Below are positions 41,224 to 50,850 of a stretch of DNA of 64,000 nucleotides, piece after piece. The stretch covers positions 1,516,001 through 1,580,000 of the forward strand of contig NZ_JAUSUL010000001.1 of assembly GCF_030814015.1 (NCBI RefSeq), given 5' to 3'. Numbering within the stretch: the first letter of the stretch is position 1; each line of letters opens with the position of its first letter. The position numbers were made by a program, and so were the translations under genes. The notes beneath the pieces were generated by a model. The model was not told the origin of the DNA. It saw only the letters and a list, made by a program, of their open reading frames with translations, and searched no databases. This stretch comes from Amorphus orientalis. Lineage in GTDB: Bacteria; Pseudomonadota; Alphaproteobacteria; Rhizobiales; Amorphaceae.

Positions 41224-43062
41224 ATGAGCTTGACCTTGGATCAGGGTGTGCCTGAGGGACTGGCCTGGCGTGCCGGGCGCGTCCTCGACGTCGCCAGCGC
41301 GTGGCTGTCCGCGATCGCCGCCCTGGTGCTCGCGGGGCTGATGGTGCTCGTCGTCTCCGGCTTCGTGCTGCGCTATGCCTTCTCCAGCTCCATCATGGGG
41401 GCGGAAGCGGCCGGGATCTGGCTCAACGTGGCCATCGTCGGGCTGGGTGCGCCGCTCGCCCTGAATTCCACCCTGGCGATGCGGCTGGACGTCTTCCAAC
41501 GGCTCCTGCCGCGCCACGTCCGTCTCGGCGCCGACATGGTGGCCGAGGCGATGACGCTGCTCTCGGGGCTGGTCATCGCCCACGGCAGCTACACGGTGAC
41601 CCGGATCGTGGGCGGCACCAATGCGGGGCTGGGCCTGCCGGAATGGATCCCGTTCGCGCTGTTTGCGCTCGGCGGCGGTCTGGTGGTGCTGTTCACCGTT
41701 CTCAAGCTGATCGCCGACGGCCGCATCGCGACGCTGGTGGTGGCGCTGGCGCTCGCCGCCTTTGCCTTCTGGCTCGCCGGATCCGGGATCCGGATCGAAA
41801 CCGGCCTGCCGAAGAGCCTGATCCTCGGACTGATCGTGGTGGTGGGCCTCGTCGTCGCGGCGCCGCTGCCCCATGCCTTCATCGCGGGCGCGTTTCTGGT
41901 CGTGCCCTTCGGCAGCCCGTTGCCGGAGCCCGCGATCCTCAACTCCGCCGTCAGCGGGATCATGAAGTTCCTGCTTCTGGCGATCCCGTTCTTCCTTTTG
42001 ACGGGGACGCTGTTGGCGCGCTCGGGCGTGGCGACGCGGCTGATCGAATTTGCCGGCGCGCTGGTCGGCCACATGCGGGGCGGGCTCGCCCAGACCACGC
42101 TTCTGACCAACGTGTTCTTTTCCGGCGCGTCGGGCTCGTCGATCGCGTCGGCCGCGTTCGGCGCGGCCACCTTCCAGCCCGAGCTGGAGCGCCACGGATA
42201 CCCGCCGGCCAAGGCCGGCGCGATCATCGCCGCGACCTCTGTGCTCGACAACGTCATTCCGCCGTCGATCGCGTTCCTGATCCTGGCGATGGCGACCAAC
42301 CTGTCCGTGGGCCAGCTGCTCGTCGGCGGGCTCTGGGGCGGGTTGGTGATGGCGGTGGCGCTGTTCGTGGTCATCCGGCTGACCTGCCGCGATGCGCCGG
42401 TGAGCGCGCCGGCGGCAGGCGGAACCCGCTGGCGGCTGGCACTGCGGGCGGTGCCAGCCTTCGGTCTTGGCCTGATCGTCGTGTTCGGCATCCGGCTTGG
42501 TCTCGTCACGACCACCGAGGCGGCCGCGATGGCGGCGCTCTACACGTTCGGGCTGAGCGTCTGGTTCGGCGTCGGCGCACGCGGTCTCGTTGCCGCGTTC
42601 CGCCAGTCCGCCACGGAAGCAGCGGCGATCGCGCTTCTGATCGCGTCGGCCGCGCCCTTCGCCTTCCTGCTCGCGGTCGACGACATTTCCGGCCTGATCG
42701 GCGACCTCGCGGCGTTCTTCGGGCAGGGACCGGTGGCCGCGCTGCTGGTATCGGCAATCATTCTGTTCCTGGTCGGCCTGGTGCTCGATATCGGCGCGGC
42801 GATCCTCCTGTTCGGGCCGCTGCTCCTGCCGATCGCGACCGCCGCCGGCATCGATCCGATCGTCTTCGGCGTCATCATGGTGGTGAACCTGATGATCGGC
42901 GGTCTCACGCCGCCGTTTGGCGTGCTGGTCTTCGTCGTCGGCGGCGTAACCGGGGTGCCGACGGCTCATCTCTTCCGGGCGGTCCTGCCCCATGTGGCCG
43001 GGCTGACCGTCGCCCTGTTCGCCATTTCGCTGTTCGCTCTCGTCTGGGCGGCGATCGCCTGA
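41224..43062 (+). CDS. dctM: Fused TRAP permease (small plus large subunit)
   Basis: A 612-residue inner-membrane protein. Residues about 20-185 match DctQ (four segments, with a MGAEAAGIWLNVAIVGLGAP stretch), and about 195-610 match DctM (TRLIEFAGALVGHMRGGLAQ, SGASGSSIASAAFG, NVIPPSIAFLILAM). Fusion of both subunits is known in part of the TRAP family. It is followed 46 bases later by its own binding-protein gene, so this operon carries a complete transporter apart from the leaderless binding-like protein upstream. Confidence 0.92.
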   Translation: MSLTLDQGVPEGLAWRAGRVLDVASAWLSAIAALVLAGLMVLVVSGFVLRYAFSSSIMGAEAAGIWLNVAIVGLGAPLALNSTLAMRLDVFQRLLPRHVRLGADMVAEAMTLLSGLVIAHGSYTVTRIVGGTNAGLGLPEWIPFALFALGGGLVVLFTVLKLIADGRIATLVVALALAAFAFWLAGSGIRIETGLPKSLILGLIVVVGLVVAAPLPHAFIAGAFLVVPFGSPLPEPAILNSAVSGIMKFLLLAIPFFLLTGTLLARSGVATRLIEFAGALVGHMRGGLAQTTLLTNVFFSGASGSSIASAAFGAATFQPELERHGYPPAKAGAIIAATSVLDNVIPPSIAFLILAMATNLSVGQLLVGGLWGGLVMAVALFVVIRLTCRDAPVSAPAAGGTRWRLALRAVPAFGLGLIVVFGIRLGLVTTTEAAAMAALYTFGLSVWFGVGARGLVAAFRQSATEAAAIALLIASAAPFAFLLAVDDISGLIGDLAAFFGQGPVAALLVSAIILFLVGLVLDIGAAILLFGPLLLPIATAAGIDPIVFGVIMVVNLMIGGLTPPFGVLVFVVGGVTGVPTAHLFRAVLPHVAGLTVALFAISLFALVWAAIA

Positions 43063-43108
43063 CACTCGAAAAACACGACCTTCCCGAGGCTCCAACACGG
43101 AGAGACAC

Positions 43109-44122
43109 ATGGTTTCCGGATTGAAGACCCCCTCCCGCCGCACCGTACTGAAAGCCGGTGGTGCCGCCGCCGTCGGCCTTCTCGCCGCACCCGCCCTCAT
43201 CGGACGGGCTCAGGCCCAGACCACGCTGACCGTCGCCTCCCTCATGGGGCCGGACCGGCCGGAATCGAAGGTCTGGGAGCGCATCGGCGAGATCGTCGAC
43301 GACAAGCTGCCCGGCGCGTTCAGCTTCAACGTGGTGCCGAATGCCGCGCTCGGTGCGGAAAAGGAAGTGGCTCAGGCCGCCAAGCTCGGCTCCGTCCAGG
43401 CGTCGCTCTCGACCATTTCGCTGATGTCGTCCTGGGTGCCGGAGGCGCAGATCTTCGACCTGCCGTTCCTGTTCCGCGATTCCGAGCATCTGATCGCGGC
43501 GACCAAGAGCAAGGTCGGCGACGACATCAAGGCGAAGCTCGCCGACCAGGGCTTCATCGTGCCCGCCTTCATCGACTATGGCGCCCGCCAGCTTCTCACC
43601 AAGACGCCGATTTCGGCGCCGGGCCCGCTCAAGGGCATGAACATGCGCGTGATCCAGAGCCCGCTGCACATGGAGCTCTGGTCGAACTACGGCGCCAACC
43701 CGACCGGCATCCCGATCGTCGAGGCCTACAACGCGCTGCAGACCGGCGTCGTCGACTGCATGGACCTCACCAAGAGCGCCTATGTGTCGTTCAAGCTCTA
43801 CGAGGTCGTGCCCTACATGACCGAAACGGCCCACATCCGCGCGGCCGGCGTCGTCTATTTCGCGCAGCCGTTCTGGGCGACCCTCAACGACGAGCAGAAG
43901 CAGGTCCTCGGCGAGGCGGCAGTCGAAGGCGCGGCCTATTTCAACGAGCTGGTCCGGGCCGACGAGGACACCGCGATGGCCACGGCGGCGGAAGCCGGCG
44001 CTGAAGTCATCCAGCCGACGGACATGGAGGCCTGGGTCGCGGGCGCCAAGCCGGTCTGGACCTCAATGGCCGACACCGTCGGCGGCATGGACCGGATCGA
44101 TGCCATCCGCGAATTGAGCTGA
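43109..44122 (+). CDS. dctP: TRAP substrate-binding protein with Tat signal
   Basis: A 337-residue DctP-fold protein. The N-terminus has a twin-arginine motif (SRRTVLKAGG), a hydrophobic stretch and a QAQ cleavage region near residue 33, so it should be exported folded. The binding fold shows in FNVVPNAALGAEKEVAQAAK, in the ligand Arg region MNMRVIQSPLH and in ALQTGVVDCMDL. Export by Tat rather than Sec can indicate early ligand or cofactor binding. It serves the fused permease. Confidence 0.92.
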   Translation: MVSGLKTPSRRTVLKAGGAAAVGLLAAPALIGRAQAQTTLTVASLMGPDRPESKVWERIGEIVDDKLPGAFSFNVVPNAALGAEKEVAQAAKLGSVQASLSTISLMSSWVPEAQIFDLPFLFRDSEHLIAATKSKVGDDIKAKLADQGFIVPAFIDYGARQLLTKTPISAPGPLKGMNMRVIQSPLHMELWSNYGANPTGIPIVEAYNALQTGVVDCMDLTKSAYVSFKLYEVVPYMTETAHIRAAGVVYFAQPFWATLNDEQKQVLGEAAVEGAAYFNELVRADEDTAMATAAEAGAEVIQPTDMEAWVAGAKPVWTSMADTVGGMDRIDAIRELS

Positions 44123-44133
44123 GGTCTGGTCGC

Positions 44134-45726
44134 GTGCTCTCGTCGCCGATGAGCCTGGGGGGCATGGTCACGGCCCCCCACCACCTTGCCGCCCAGGCCG
44201 GACGGGACGTGCTGCGTGAGGGCGGCAGCGCGGTGGAAGCGGCGGTTGCAACCGCCGCGACCCTCGCGGTCGTCTATCCGCACATGACCGGGATCGGTGG
44301 CGACGCGTTCTGGCTGATCTCCGATGGCTCCGGAGCCGCCCCTAAGGCTCTCCACGCGACGGGGCGCGCCGGGGCGAACGCGACGCCCGATGCCTACCGC
44401 GCCAGGGGATACGATGCCATTCCGTGGCGCGGGCCGGATGCGGCGCTGACCGTTCCGGGGACCATCGCAGGATGGGAGGCGGCACTCGCGCTCTCCGCTG
44501 AATGGCAGCCGTCGCTGCCGCTCGCCCGTCTGTTGGAGCCGGCGATCCAGTTCGCCGAGGCCGGCTCGCCCGTTACCGAAAGTCAGGCGCGGCTGACGCG
44601 CGCCAAGCACGATGAGCTCGCCGGCGTGCCTGGGTTCGCCGCCACGTTCCTGCCCGGCGGCAAGGCACCCGCGGTCGGCGAGAGGCTTGCCCAGCCGGCG
44701 CTTGCGGCAACGCTCCGTCGGCTGGCGGGGGCCGGCCTGCGCGACTTCTATGAGGGCGAGACCGCGCGTCGACTGGCCGCGGATCTTGCCCGGGTCGGAA
44801 GCCCGGTCACTGCAGACGATCTGGCGGCGCACCGGGCCGACTGGCGCACGCCGCTGTCGGTTGCGCTGCCGCGCAGCGGCGCCCGCGTCTGGAACACGGG
44901 CCTGCCGACCCAGGGGCTCGCCTCCCTGATCATTCTCGGTATCGCCGACCGGCTCGATCTCGGCGACGAAGGCTCGTTCGATCATCTCCATATCCTGGTC
45001 GAGGCGAACAAGCGGGCGTTCCTGATCCGAGACGTCCATGTCGCCGATCCATCGACCGTCGGAAGTCCGGATCGCTTCCTGGAGGACGGCGCGCTCGACG
45101 CGCTCGCTGCGGAGATCGATCCGCGCCGCGCTCTACCATGGCCGCAGCCGGCTGTGCCGGGCGACACGATCTGGCTTGGTGTCACCGATGGCGCTGGACG
45201 CAGCGTCAGCCTGATCCAGTCCCTCTACTACGAGTTCGGGTCCGGCCTCGTCTCGCCGGAGACGGGCGTGCTCATGCAGAACCGCGGCTCTTCCTTCCGG
45301 CTGGACGGACGCTGGAACGTGCTGGCTCCCGGGCGTCAGCCGTTCACCACTCTCAATCCGGCGATGGCCCGGTTCGATGACGGCCGCTGGCTGACCTACG
45401 GCACGATGGGCGGAGAGGGGCAGCCGCAGACCCAGGCGGCGATCTTTTCCCGGATCGCCAACTTCGCCATGGCGCCGCAGGAGGCGGTGACGGCGCCGCG
45501 CTGGCTCCTCGGCAAGACCTGGGGAGAAGGATCATTGAGCCTCAAGGTGGAAAGCCGCATCGCCGACGAAACGGTCGCGCGGCTTGTCGAGGCCGGTCAC
45601 GAAGTCGAAGTGACCGGTCCCTTCGAGGATTTCATGGGGCATGCGGGCGCGATCCTGGCCGACCGCGACGGCCTTTTGACCGGGGCCACCGATCCGCGCT
45701 CGGACGGTGCGGTGGCGGCCCTTTAG
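44134..45726 (+). CDS. Gamma-glutamyltransferase family protein, cytosolic
   Basis: A 530-residue Ntn-hydrolase. YPHMTGIGGDAFWLI is the conserved N-terminal region, and the self-cleavage/nucleophile Thr is T345 in VPGDTIWLG, followed by the SLIQSLYYEFGSGLVSPETG oxyanion region. The start is the GTG at 44134, 11 bases after the DctP stop, or the ATG at 44149. There is no signal peptide, unlike periplasmic GGTs. It may remove gamma-glutamyl groups from imported glutathione conjugates or related amides before the monooxygenase acts; that order is inference. Confidence 0.88.
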   Translation: MLSSPMSLGGMVTAPHHLAAQAGRDVLREGGSAVEAAVATAATLAVVYPHMTGIGGDAFWLISDGSGAAPKALHATGRAGANATPDAYRARGYDAIPWRGPDAALTVPGTIAGWEAALALSAEWQPSLPLARLLEPAIQFAEAGSPVTESQARLTRAKHDELAGVPGFAATFLPGGKAPAVGERLAQPALAATLRRLAGAGLRDFYEGETARRLAADLARVGSPVTADDLAAHRADWRTPLSVALPRSGARVWNTGLPTQGLASLIILGIADRLDLGDEGSFDHLHILVEANKRAFLIRDVHVADPSTVGSPDRFLEDGALDALAAEIDPRRALPWPQPAVPGDTIWLGVTDGAGRSVSLIQSLYYEFGSGLVSPETGVLMQNRGSSFRLDGRWNVLAPGRQPFTTLNPAMARFDDGRWLTYGTMGGEGQPQTQAAIFSRIANFAMAPQEAVTAPRWLLGKTWGEGSLSLKVESRIADETVARLVEAGHEVEVTGPFEDFMGHAGAILADRDGLLTGATDPRSDGAVAAL

Positions 45727-45809
45727 GAGCGGAACGCTTCGCCTTCGATGATCGCGCCGCGGACAGGCGGGCGGCGATTTGTGACTGCGTACTGGAATGG
45801 AGCCGATCG

Positions 45810-46343
45810 ATGCATATGGAAATCCTCTCTGGAAACCCGTCCCCGGCCGGCCGGACCAGCCGTCTCGCGCTCGATGTCGGCCAGGAACTCGCATCCTGCC
45901 TCGACCTGCCGGCTCCCGAAGAGGTCATCGAGCTGTCGGCCTACGCGTCCGGCCTGTTCGAGTGGGGCAATGCCACGATCGCGGAGCTGAAGGCCCGGCT
46001 GGACGCGTCCCGTTTCATCGTCATCGCCACGCCGACCTACAAGGCGAGCTACACGGGGCTTCTGAAAGCGTTCCTCGACACCTATTCCGCCGGTGATCTG
46101 GCCGGCCACGTCGTGGTGCCGGTCTTTACCGGCGGATCGCCGGCCCATTCCCTGGCGCCCGATTTCACCTTGCGGCCGCTGCTGGTCGAGCTGGGGGCGA
46201 GCGTGCCGACCCCGAGCCTCTACGTGGTCAGTTCTCTTCTGGATGGAGAAAATACCGTCGCCGCCGACTTCGTCCACGACAACCGGTTCACCCTGAAGGG
46301 GGCCGCCCATGGTCTGCGCCTGCTCGAGGAGAGCGCGGCGTGA
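45810..46343 (+). CDS. NAD(P)H-dependent FMN reductase, SsuE-like
   Basis: A 177-residue flavodoxin-fold reductase: MEILSGNPSPAGRTSRLALD is the FMN phosphate loop, and VIATPTYKASYTGLLKAFLD is the SsuE/MsuE signature. It is expected to supply FMNH2 to the LLM monooxygenase. The stop overlaps the start of the flavin-reductase gene (GTGA), so the two are coupled. Confidence 0.9.
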   Translation: MHMEILSGNPSPAGRTSRLALDVGQELASCLDLPAPEEVIELSAYASGLFEWGNATIAELKARLDASRFIVIATPTYKASYTGLLKAFLDTYSAGDLAGHVVVPVFTGGSPAHSLAPDFTLRPLLVELGASVPTPSLYVVSSLLDGENTVAADFVHDNRFTLKGAAHGLRLLEESAA

Positions 46344-46855
46344 GCGATCTGGCCCTTTCCGACATCGCAAGCCCGGACGACCTCAAGGTCTCCATCGGCA
46401 ACTATTGCTCCGGCGTGGTGATCGTGACCGCGCGGGATCCGGACGGTGGATTGCACGGCATGACCTGCCAGAGCTTCCATTCGCTGTCGCTGGATCCGCC
46501 GCTGGTGGCCTATTTCGCCGGCAGGGGCTCGCGCAGCTACGCGGCGCTGCGCAATCTCGATCGTTTTGCGATCAACGTGCTGGCTGAGGATCAGGAAGAC
46601 CTCGCCATGCAGTTCGCCCGCTCCGCTGGCAGTGACAAGTGGGCGGACGTGTCCTGGACGGCGGACAGGTTCGGCCAGCCCCATCTTGCCGACTGCATCG
46701 CCAACATCTCCTGCAGCACCTATGCCGAATACGAAGGTGGCGACCACTTGATCCATGTCGGCCGGGTGACCGCGATCACACACGATCCCCGAAGGGCGCC
46801 GCTCTTGTTCTTCCGCTCACAGTTCACGCGCATCGAGCGGGAGGCGTCCGGATAG
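46340..46855 (+). CDS. Flavin reductase family protein, HpaC-like
   Basis: A 171-residue split-barrel flavin reductase: SGVVIVTARDPDGGLHGMTC, SFHSLSLDPPLVAYF, AINVLAEDQEDLAMQFA, GDHLIHVGRV. These enzymes reduce free FMN or FAD with NAD(P)H for partner monooxygenases. Having both an SsuE-like and an HpaC-like reductase in one operon is redundant for a single monooxygenase, so a second flavin-dependent step may exist. It is the last gene of the plus-strand operon. The 286 bases after it hold nothing recognisable before the convergent DUF3604 gene. Confidence 0.88.
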   Translation: MSDLALSDIASPDDLKVSIGNYCSGVVIVTARDPDGGLHGMTCQSFHSLSLDPPLVAYFAGRGSRSYAALRNLDRFAINVLAEDQEDLAMQFARSAGSDKWADVSWTADRFGQPHLADCIANISCSTYAEYEGGDHLIHVGRVTAITHDPRRAPLLFFRSQFTRIEREASG

Positions 46856-47141
46856 GAGCCGCGTCTGCCAAGTGCCGAATGGCTGCTTCTCGCCGAAACG
46901 ACGTTTCAGGCGTTCGGCAAAGGGCCCCATACCTGTATGCCGACGGGTCGCTCGATCATCGGGCCGAACAGTCTTCTGCTGACGGCCACCGTATGCAACC
47001 AGACGGCCCTGTGGCGACTTCACCTGTCACCGGTTCGGGCAAACCCTCGATCCGGTGCCGCCGCGTTGGGGGACTGGCCGTTCGCGCCTGCCCGACGTCT
47101 TCCCCCTTCGGCTATCGGCTGAAAGCACCTTGCCGTCTCAT

Positions 47142-49469
47142 TCAGCGATAGACGTAGACGGGGCTCGTCCATCCGCGGGTGCCGTCTTCCTGCGTGACGC
47201 GGATATAGACCGCGTTGTCGCCGGATGCCTTCAGCGGGATGGCCCGCGTGAAGGACAGCCGCTTGTGCGGGTTCTCGTCCGGCAGGCGGAAGACGCGCAC
47301 GAAGCGCGGCAGGTCGCCCGAGGCGTCGAGGATCGTGTCCTCCAACCCGATCTCGGCCACCGGAATGCGCGCGGAAACGAGCGGCGTGGCGAGCGCCAGC
47401 GTCCCGCTGGATCCATCCGTGAGCCAGGCGTCGAAGCCGCCGTAGTTGCCGGTGGTCAGCGCCTTCCAGAAGAGCCTGCTGTCGCCCTCGCGCTCCAGTG
47501 TTTTGTCTGGATTGAGGAAGTTCACCGGCCGCGCATGGGTAATGCGGTTGTCCTCGAAGATGGCTTCGCCGTCCCAGATCACCTCCCGGAACCGGCCGCG
47601 ATATTCCGCGCCCTCCCAAAGCACCCGCACCCGCGCGCCGAGGTCGCTCTCGCCATAGGGCCGGACGGTCTCCACCAGATCCCGGCCGTTGAAGATGGCG
47701 ACCCGCTCGATCGGCGCATTGGCGGCGACCGACACGGCAAGCTCCATCTCCCCTTCCGGAAGGTGCACGATGTCGCCCATCAGGGCGTCGGTGGCGGAGC
47801 GCCCCCGTGAGGCCGGGAAGAGCGCCGGGTCGTCGTGATAGAGCGTGCCTTCGTCGGAGAAGGACGCTTTCAGATCGATGATGGTCCGCCCGCCCGGGCC
47901 GCCGGTGGTGCCGTAATGATGGCGTTTCCTGAGCGCGTCGAGCAGCGCGGGGCGCGACAGATCCTCCATCAGATAGCAGGACAGCCCGCCGATCGCGCCG
48001 AACTTGCCGGCGCCGGGATAGCTGGCCCCCGGCCGACCCTTGTGGCCGTCGGAGTTGGTGACGACGCCGACCCGGTAGCCGAGATCGAGGGCGTCGTGCA
48101 GCAGCCACTCGAACGTCCCCCACGAGGAGTGGACCTCGACGGAGCGCTCGAAGCGGCCGTCATGGGCGTAGGCGATGTCCGCGTAGCGGCCGCCGCAATG
48201 GGCGAAGCAGACGACGTCATCCTCGCCTTCGCGTGAAAAGGCCTCGAACAGCTCCCGCGCCGTGATGCAGTCGGTGCCGTCGGTGTCGCCTCCCTCGATG
48301 AGGGCATGGGATGAGCGGCGGATGACGCGGTCCTCGCCCGGGAAGAAGACGTTGCGGTCGCCGCCCAGCGAGGTGTTGCCCGACCATTCGTAGCCGGGCA
48401 GGGCGACGAACCGGCCAGGCTCGTCGAAGCGCTCGGTGATCCGGTTGAGTTCGCCCCAGAACGCGTCGGTGATCTGGAAGTCGTTGCCCTGATGGCCGCA
48501 GGCGTCGACGAACGCCTTGTCGCGGGCGAAGGCGAAGTAGGCCTCCGCGCTCCCCGTCCCGATGGTCTCTTCGGACTGGCCGTGCAGGTCGGCCCAGAAG
48601 TGGACGAGCGGTGTGTCCTCGACGATCAGCGGGTTGGTCTCGAAGACGATCGAGCCGGCTTCGTCACGCAGGATGACTGAGGCTGTTCCCGGCTCCGCCA
48701 TCGAGAGGCCCGGCACTTCCAGCGCGAACGTGCCGGGCGTGAGGCTTGCCGATTCCGGCAGCCCGTCGATGGGACCGGTCGCCTCCAGGGTGAAGGTCTG
48801 CGAGCACTGGTCGGACGGATTGCCCCAGCGGTCCTCGCCCTTGATCTTGAGCGCGAACGTCTCGCCCGGCCGCCGCCGCGTCGGGATTACGGCGACGAAG
48901 CGCTCCGGCTTGCCCGGCACGATGGCGATTTCCGGCTGCTCGGGCAGCGGCTGGAAGTTGAACGTGGCGATCGGGTCGGCCAGCACGCGGAACTCGAAGG
49001 TGTCCTCGCAGAAGGTCTGAAGCCGCATGCCCGGCCCGCCGTGGTCGGTGACGCCGAAGCGGATGGTGATCGTCTCGCCTTCCTTGAGGTAGCCGCGCAC
49101 CACCTTGATCCAGAGCGTGCGGTCCCAGGGGCGGACATTCGCCTTCGGGTCCCAGCGGACCTGCAGCACCGCGCCGTTGGAGGCTTCCACGGTGCAGTAG
49201 TTGGCGCCCTTCGGATCGTCGAACTGGGGCGTGCTCTGGTCGGAGGCGAACCGGAAGCAGACCCGCAGGCTGCCGGAATCGTCGATGCCGAAGACACCGG
49301 CGGTGTAGGTCAGGGTGAACGAGGCATGGGAGCCGGCCTCGAAGCGGCCCGTCGGGCTGATCTCGGCGCGGCCGAGCTGGTCGTCGCGGATGGCGTGGCG
49401 GATCACGCCGCTGTCCATGTCTTCCCAGGGGCGGTCGCTTCCATGGGTCGCCGGGCGGCTGTCGGTCAT
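47142..49469 (-). CDS. DUF3604 domain protein, PHP-like metal-dependent hydrolase candidate
   Basis: A 775-residue protein, full-length for the family. Residues about 1-285 are beta-rich. From about 290 a PHP-like set of metal-ligand motifs appears in order: HFWADLHGQSE, ACGHQGND, ALPGYEWSG, VVCFAHCGG, VEVHSSWG and TNSDGHKGRPG. There is no signal peptide. The biochemical role of DUF3604 is unsettled. Placed at the end of a TRAP operon, it is likely to hydrolyse the imported compound, perhaps a phosphoester or amide. Confidence 0.88.
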   Translation of the reverse strand: MTDSRPATHGSDRPWEDMDSGVIRHAIRDDQLGRAEISPTGRFEAGSHASFTLTYTAGVFGIDDSGSLRVCFRFASDQSTPQFDDPKGANYCTVEASNGAVLQVRWDPKANVRPWDRTLWIKVVRGYLKEGETITIRFGVTDHGGPGMRLQTFCEDTFEFRVLADPIATFNFQPLPEQPEIAIVPGKPERFVAVIPTRRRPGETFALKIKGEDRWGNPSDQCSQTFTLEATGPIDGLPESASLTPGTFALEVPGLSMAEPGTASVILRDEAGSIVFETNPLIVEDTPLVHFWADLHGQSEETIGTGSAEAYFAFARDKAFVDACGHQGNDFQITDAFWGELNRITERFDEPGRFVALPGYEWSGNTSLGGDRNVFFPGEDRVIRRSSHALIEGGDTDGTDCITARELFEAFSREGEDDVVCFAHCGGRYADIAYAHDGRFERSVEVHSSWGTFEWLLHDALDLGYRVGVVTNSDGHKGRPGASYPGAGKFGAIGGLSCYLMEDLSRPALLDALRKRHHYGTTGGPGGRTIIDLKASFSDEGTLYHDDPALFPASRGRSATDALMGDIVHLPEGEMELAVSVAANAPIERVAIFNGRDLVETVRPYGESDLGARVRVLWEGAEYRGRFREVIWDGEAIFEDNRITHARPVNFLNPDKTLEREGDSRLFWKALTTGNYGGFDAWLTDGSSGTLALATPLVSARIPVAEIGLEDTILDASGDLPRFVRVFRLPDENPHKRLSFTRAIPLKASGDNAVYIRVTQEDGTRGWTSPVYVYR

Positions 49470-49535
49470 ATGGTCAAATCCTCGAAGGGCGTACTGGACG
49501 AACGGACGGTCGCGCGCTTGCGTGCAGGCGTCCGC

Positions 49536-50807
49536 CTAAGCGAAGAGCCGCACCAGGAAGGTCGAGATGGGCGGAACGAACGTGATCAGCAGGAGGTCGA
49601 CCAGGAGCACCATGATGTACGGCCAGATGGCGACCACGATCCGCTCGATGGAGACCTTGGTGATGGCGGAGGCGATGAAGAGATCGACGCCAAGCGGCGG
49701 CGTCACGGTTCCGATCGACAGGTTCACCGCGACGATGATGCCGAACAGGACGGGGTCGACGCCGAACGCCATCGCAGCCGGATAGAGGATCGACGTGAAG
49801 ATCACGATGGCGGCGGCGGCGTTCATCAGGCAGCCGACGAACAGCAGGAACAGGTTGACGAAAAGCAGGTAGACGATCTGGTTGCCCGCGGTCGCGGAGA
49901 GGTAGGTCGAGATCGACTGCGGGATCTGGTTGATGGTGATCAGCCAGGCGAACAGGCCGGCGGCGTTCATGATGAACATCACCACTGCCGAGGAGACCAC
50001 CGCCCGCCCGAAGGCGCGGTAGAGGCCGGCCATGGTGAATTCGCGGAACACGATGCCGATCAGGAGCCCGTAGGCGACGGCAACCACCGCCGCTTCGGTC
50101 GGCGTGAAGACGCCCCCATAGATGCCCGACAGGATGATCACCGGCATCAGCAGGGGCCGGATCGCCGCCTTGAAGGTGCGCCAGATCTCGCCGCCGCCCT
50201 TGAAGGGCTCGGTCTCCACCTTTTCGCGCTTGGCCAGCACCCAGTTGAGGATCAGCAGGCTGATGCAGATCAGCACGCCCGGCCCGATGCCGGCGAGAAA
50301 GAGGTCGGCGATGGAAACGCCGGTGACCACGCCGTAGAGGATCAGGAGCACCGAAGGAGGAATGATCATGCCGGTGACGCCGGCTGCCGCGATGGTGGCC
50401 GCGGTGTAGGAGGGCCGGTAGCCCTTTTCCGCCATGGGCTCGTTCATGACGCCGCCGATGGCCGCCACCGTCGCTGCGTTCGAGCCCGACAGCGCGGCGA
50501 AGAAGCTTGAGCTCAGCACCGCCACCGCGCCGAGACCGCCGCGAAAATGGCCGACCAGGGCGCCGGCGAAGTTCACCAGCCGGCGCGACATGCCGCCGGT
50601 CGACATGATCTCGCCAGCCAGAATGAAGAACGGGATCGCCAGAAGCGGGAACGAGTTGTTCGTCGCCACCATGCGCTGGACGATGATTTCCAGACTGATT
50701 CCGCTGAGCATGAGGCCGACCAGGCTGGAGAGACCGAGCGCCACGGCGATGGGGGCTCGGATGCTCATCAGGCCGATCAGCACCAGAAAGATCACGGTCG
50801 TGGTCAT
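49536..50807 (-). CDS. dctM: TRAP transporter large permease (DctM type)
   Basis: A 423-residue, roughly 12-segment membrane protein with SRRLVNFAGALVGHFRGGLG, SGSNAATVAAIG, MIIPPSVLLILYG and GTVTPPLGVDLF. It forms the channel subunit of the transporter encoded with the DctQ and DctP genes upstream. The DUF3604 gene begins 66 bases further along the same strand. Confidence 0.93.
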   Translation of the reverse strand: MTTTVIFLVLIGLMSIRAPIAVALGLSSLVGLMLSGISLEIIVQRMVATNNSFPLLAIPFFILAGEIMSTGGMSRRLVNFAGALVGHFRGGLGAVAVLSSSFFAALSGSNAATVAAIGGVMNEPMAEKGYRPSYTAATIAAAGVTGMIIPPSVLLILYGVVTGVSIADLFLAGIGPGVLICISLLILNWVLAKREKVETEPFKGGGEIWRTFKAAIRPLLMPVIILSGIYGGVFTPTEAAVVAVAYGLLIGIVFREFTMAGLYRAFGRAVVSSAVVMFIMNAAGLFAWLITINQIPQSISTYLSATAGNQIVYLLFVNLFLLFVGCLMNAAAAIVIFTSILYPAAMAFGVDPVLFGIIVAVNLSIGTVTPPLGVDLFIASAITKVSIERIVVAIWPYIMVLLVDLLLITFVPPISTFLVRLFA

Positions 50808-50850
50808 GGGCGGGTGATCCTGATGGGAGCGGAGACGGGGAGCGGCATGG

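Noticed and set aside
41110-43200. A 696-codon open frame on the minus strand
   Set aside because: It is the shadow of the fused TRAP permease. The translation is a low-complexity Arg/Glu/His-rich string without domains, and the plus frame has a clear membrane-protein pattern.
49041-50510. A 489-codon open frame on the plus strand spanning two genes
   Set aside because: It is antisense to the end of DUF3604 and the DctM gene, and gives a Asp/His/Arg-rich string with no fold.
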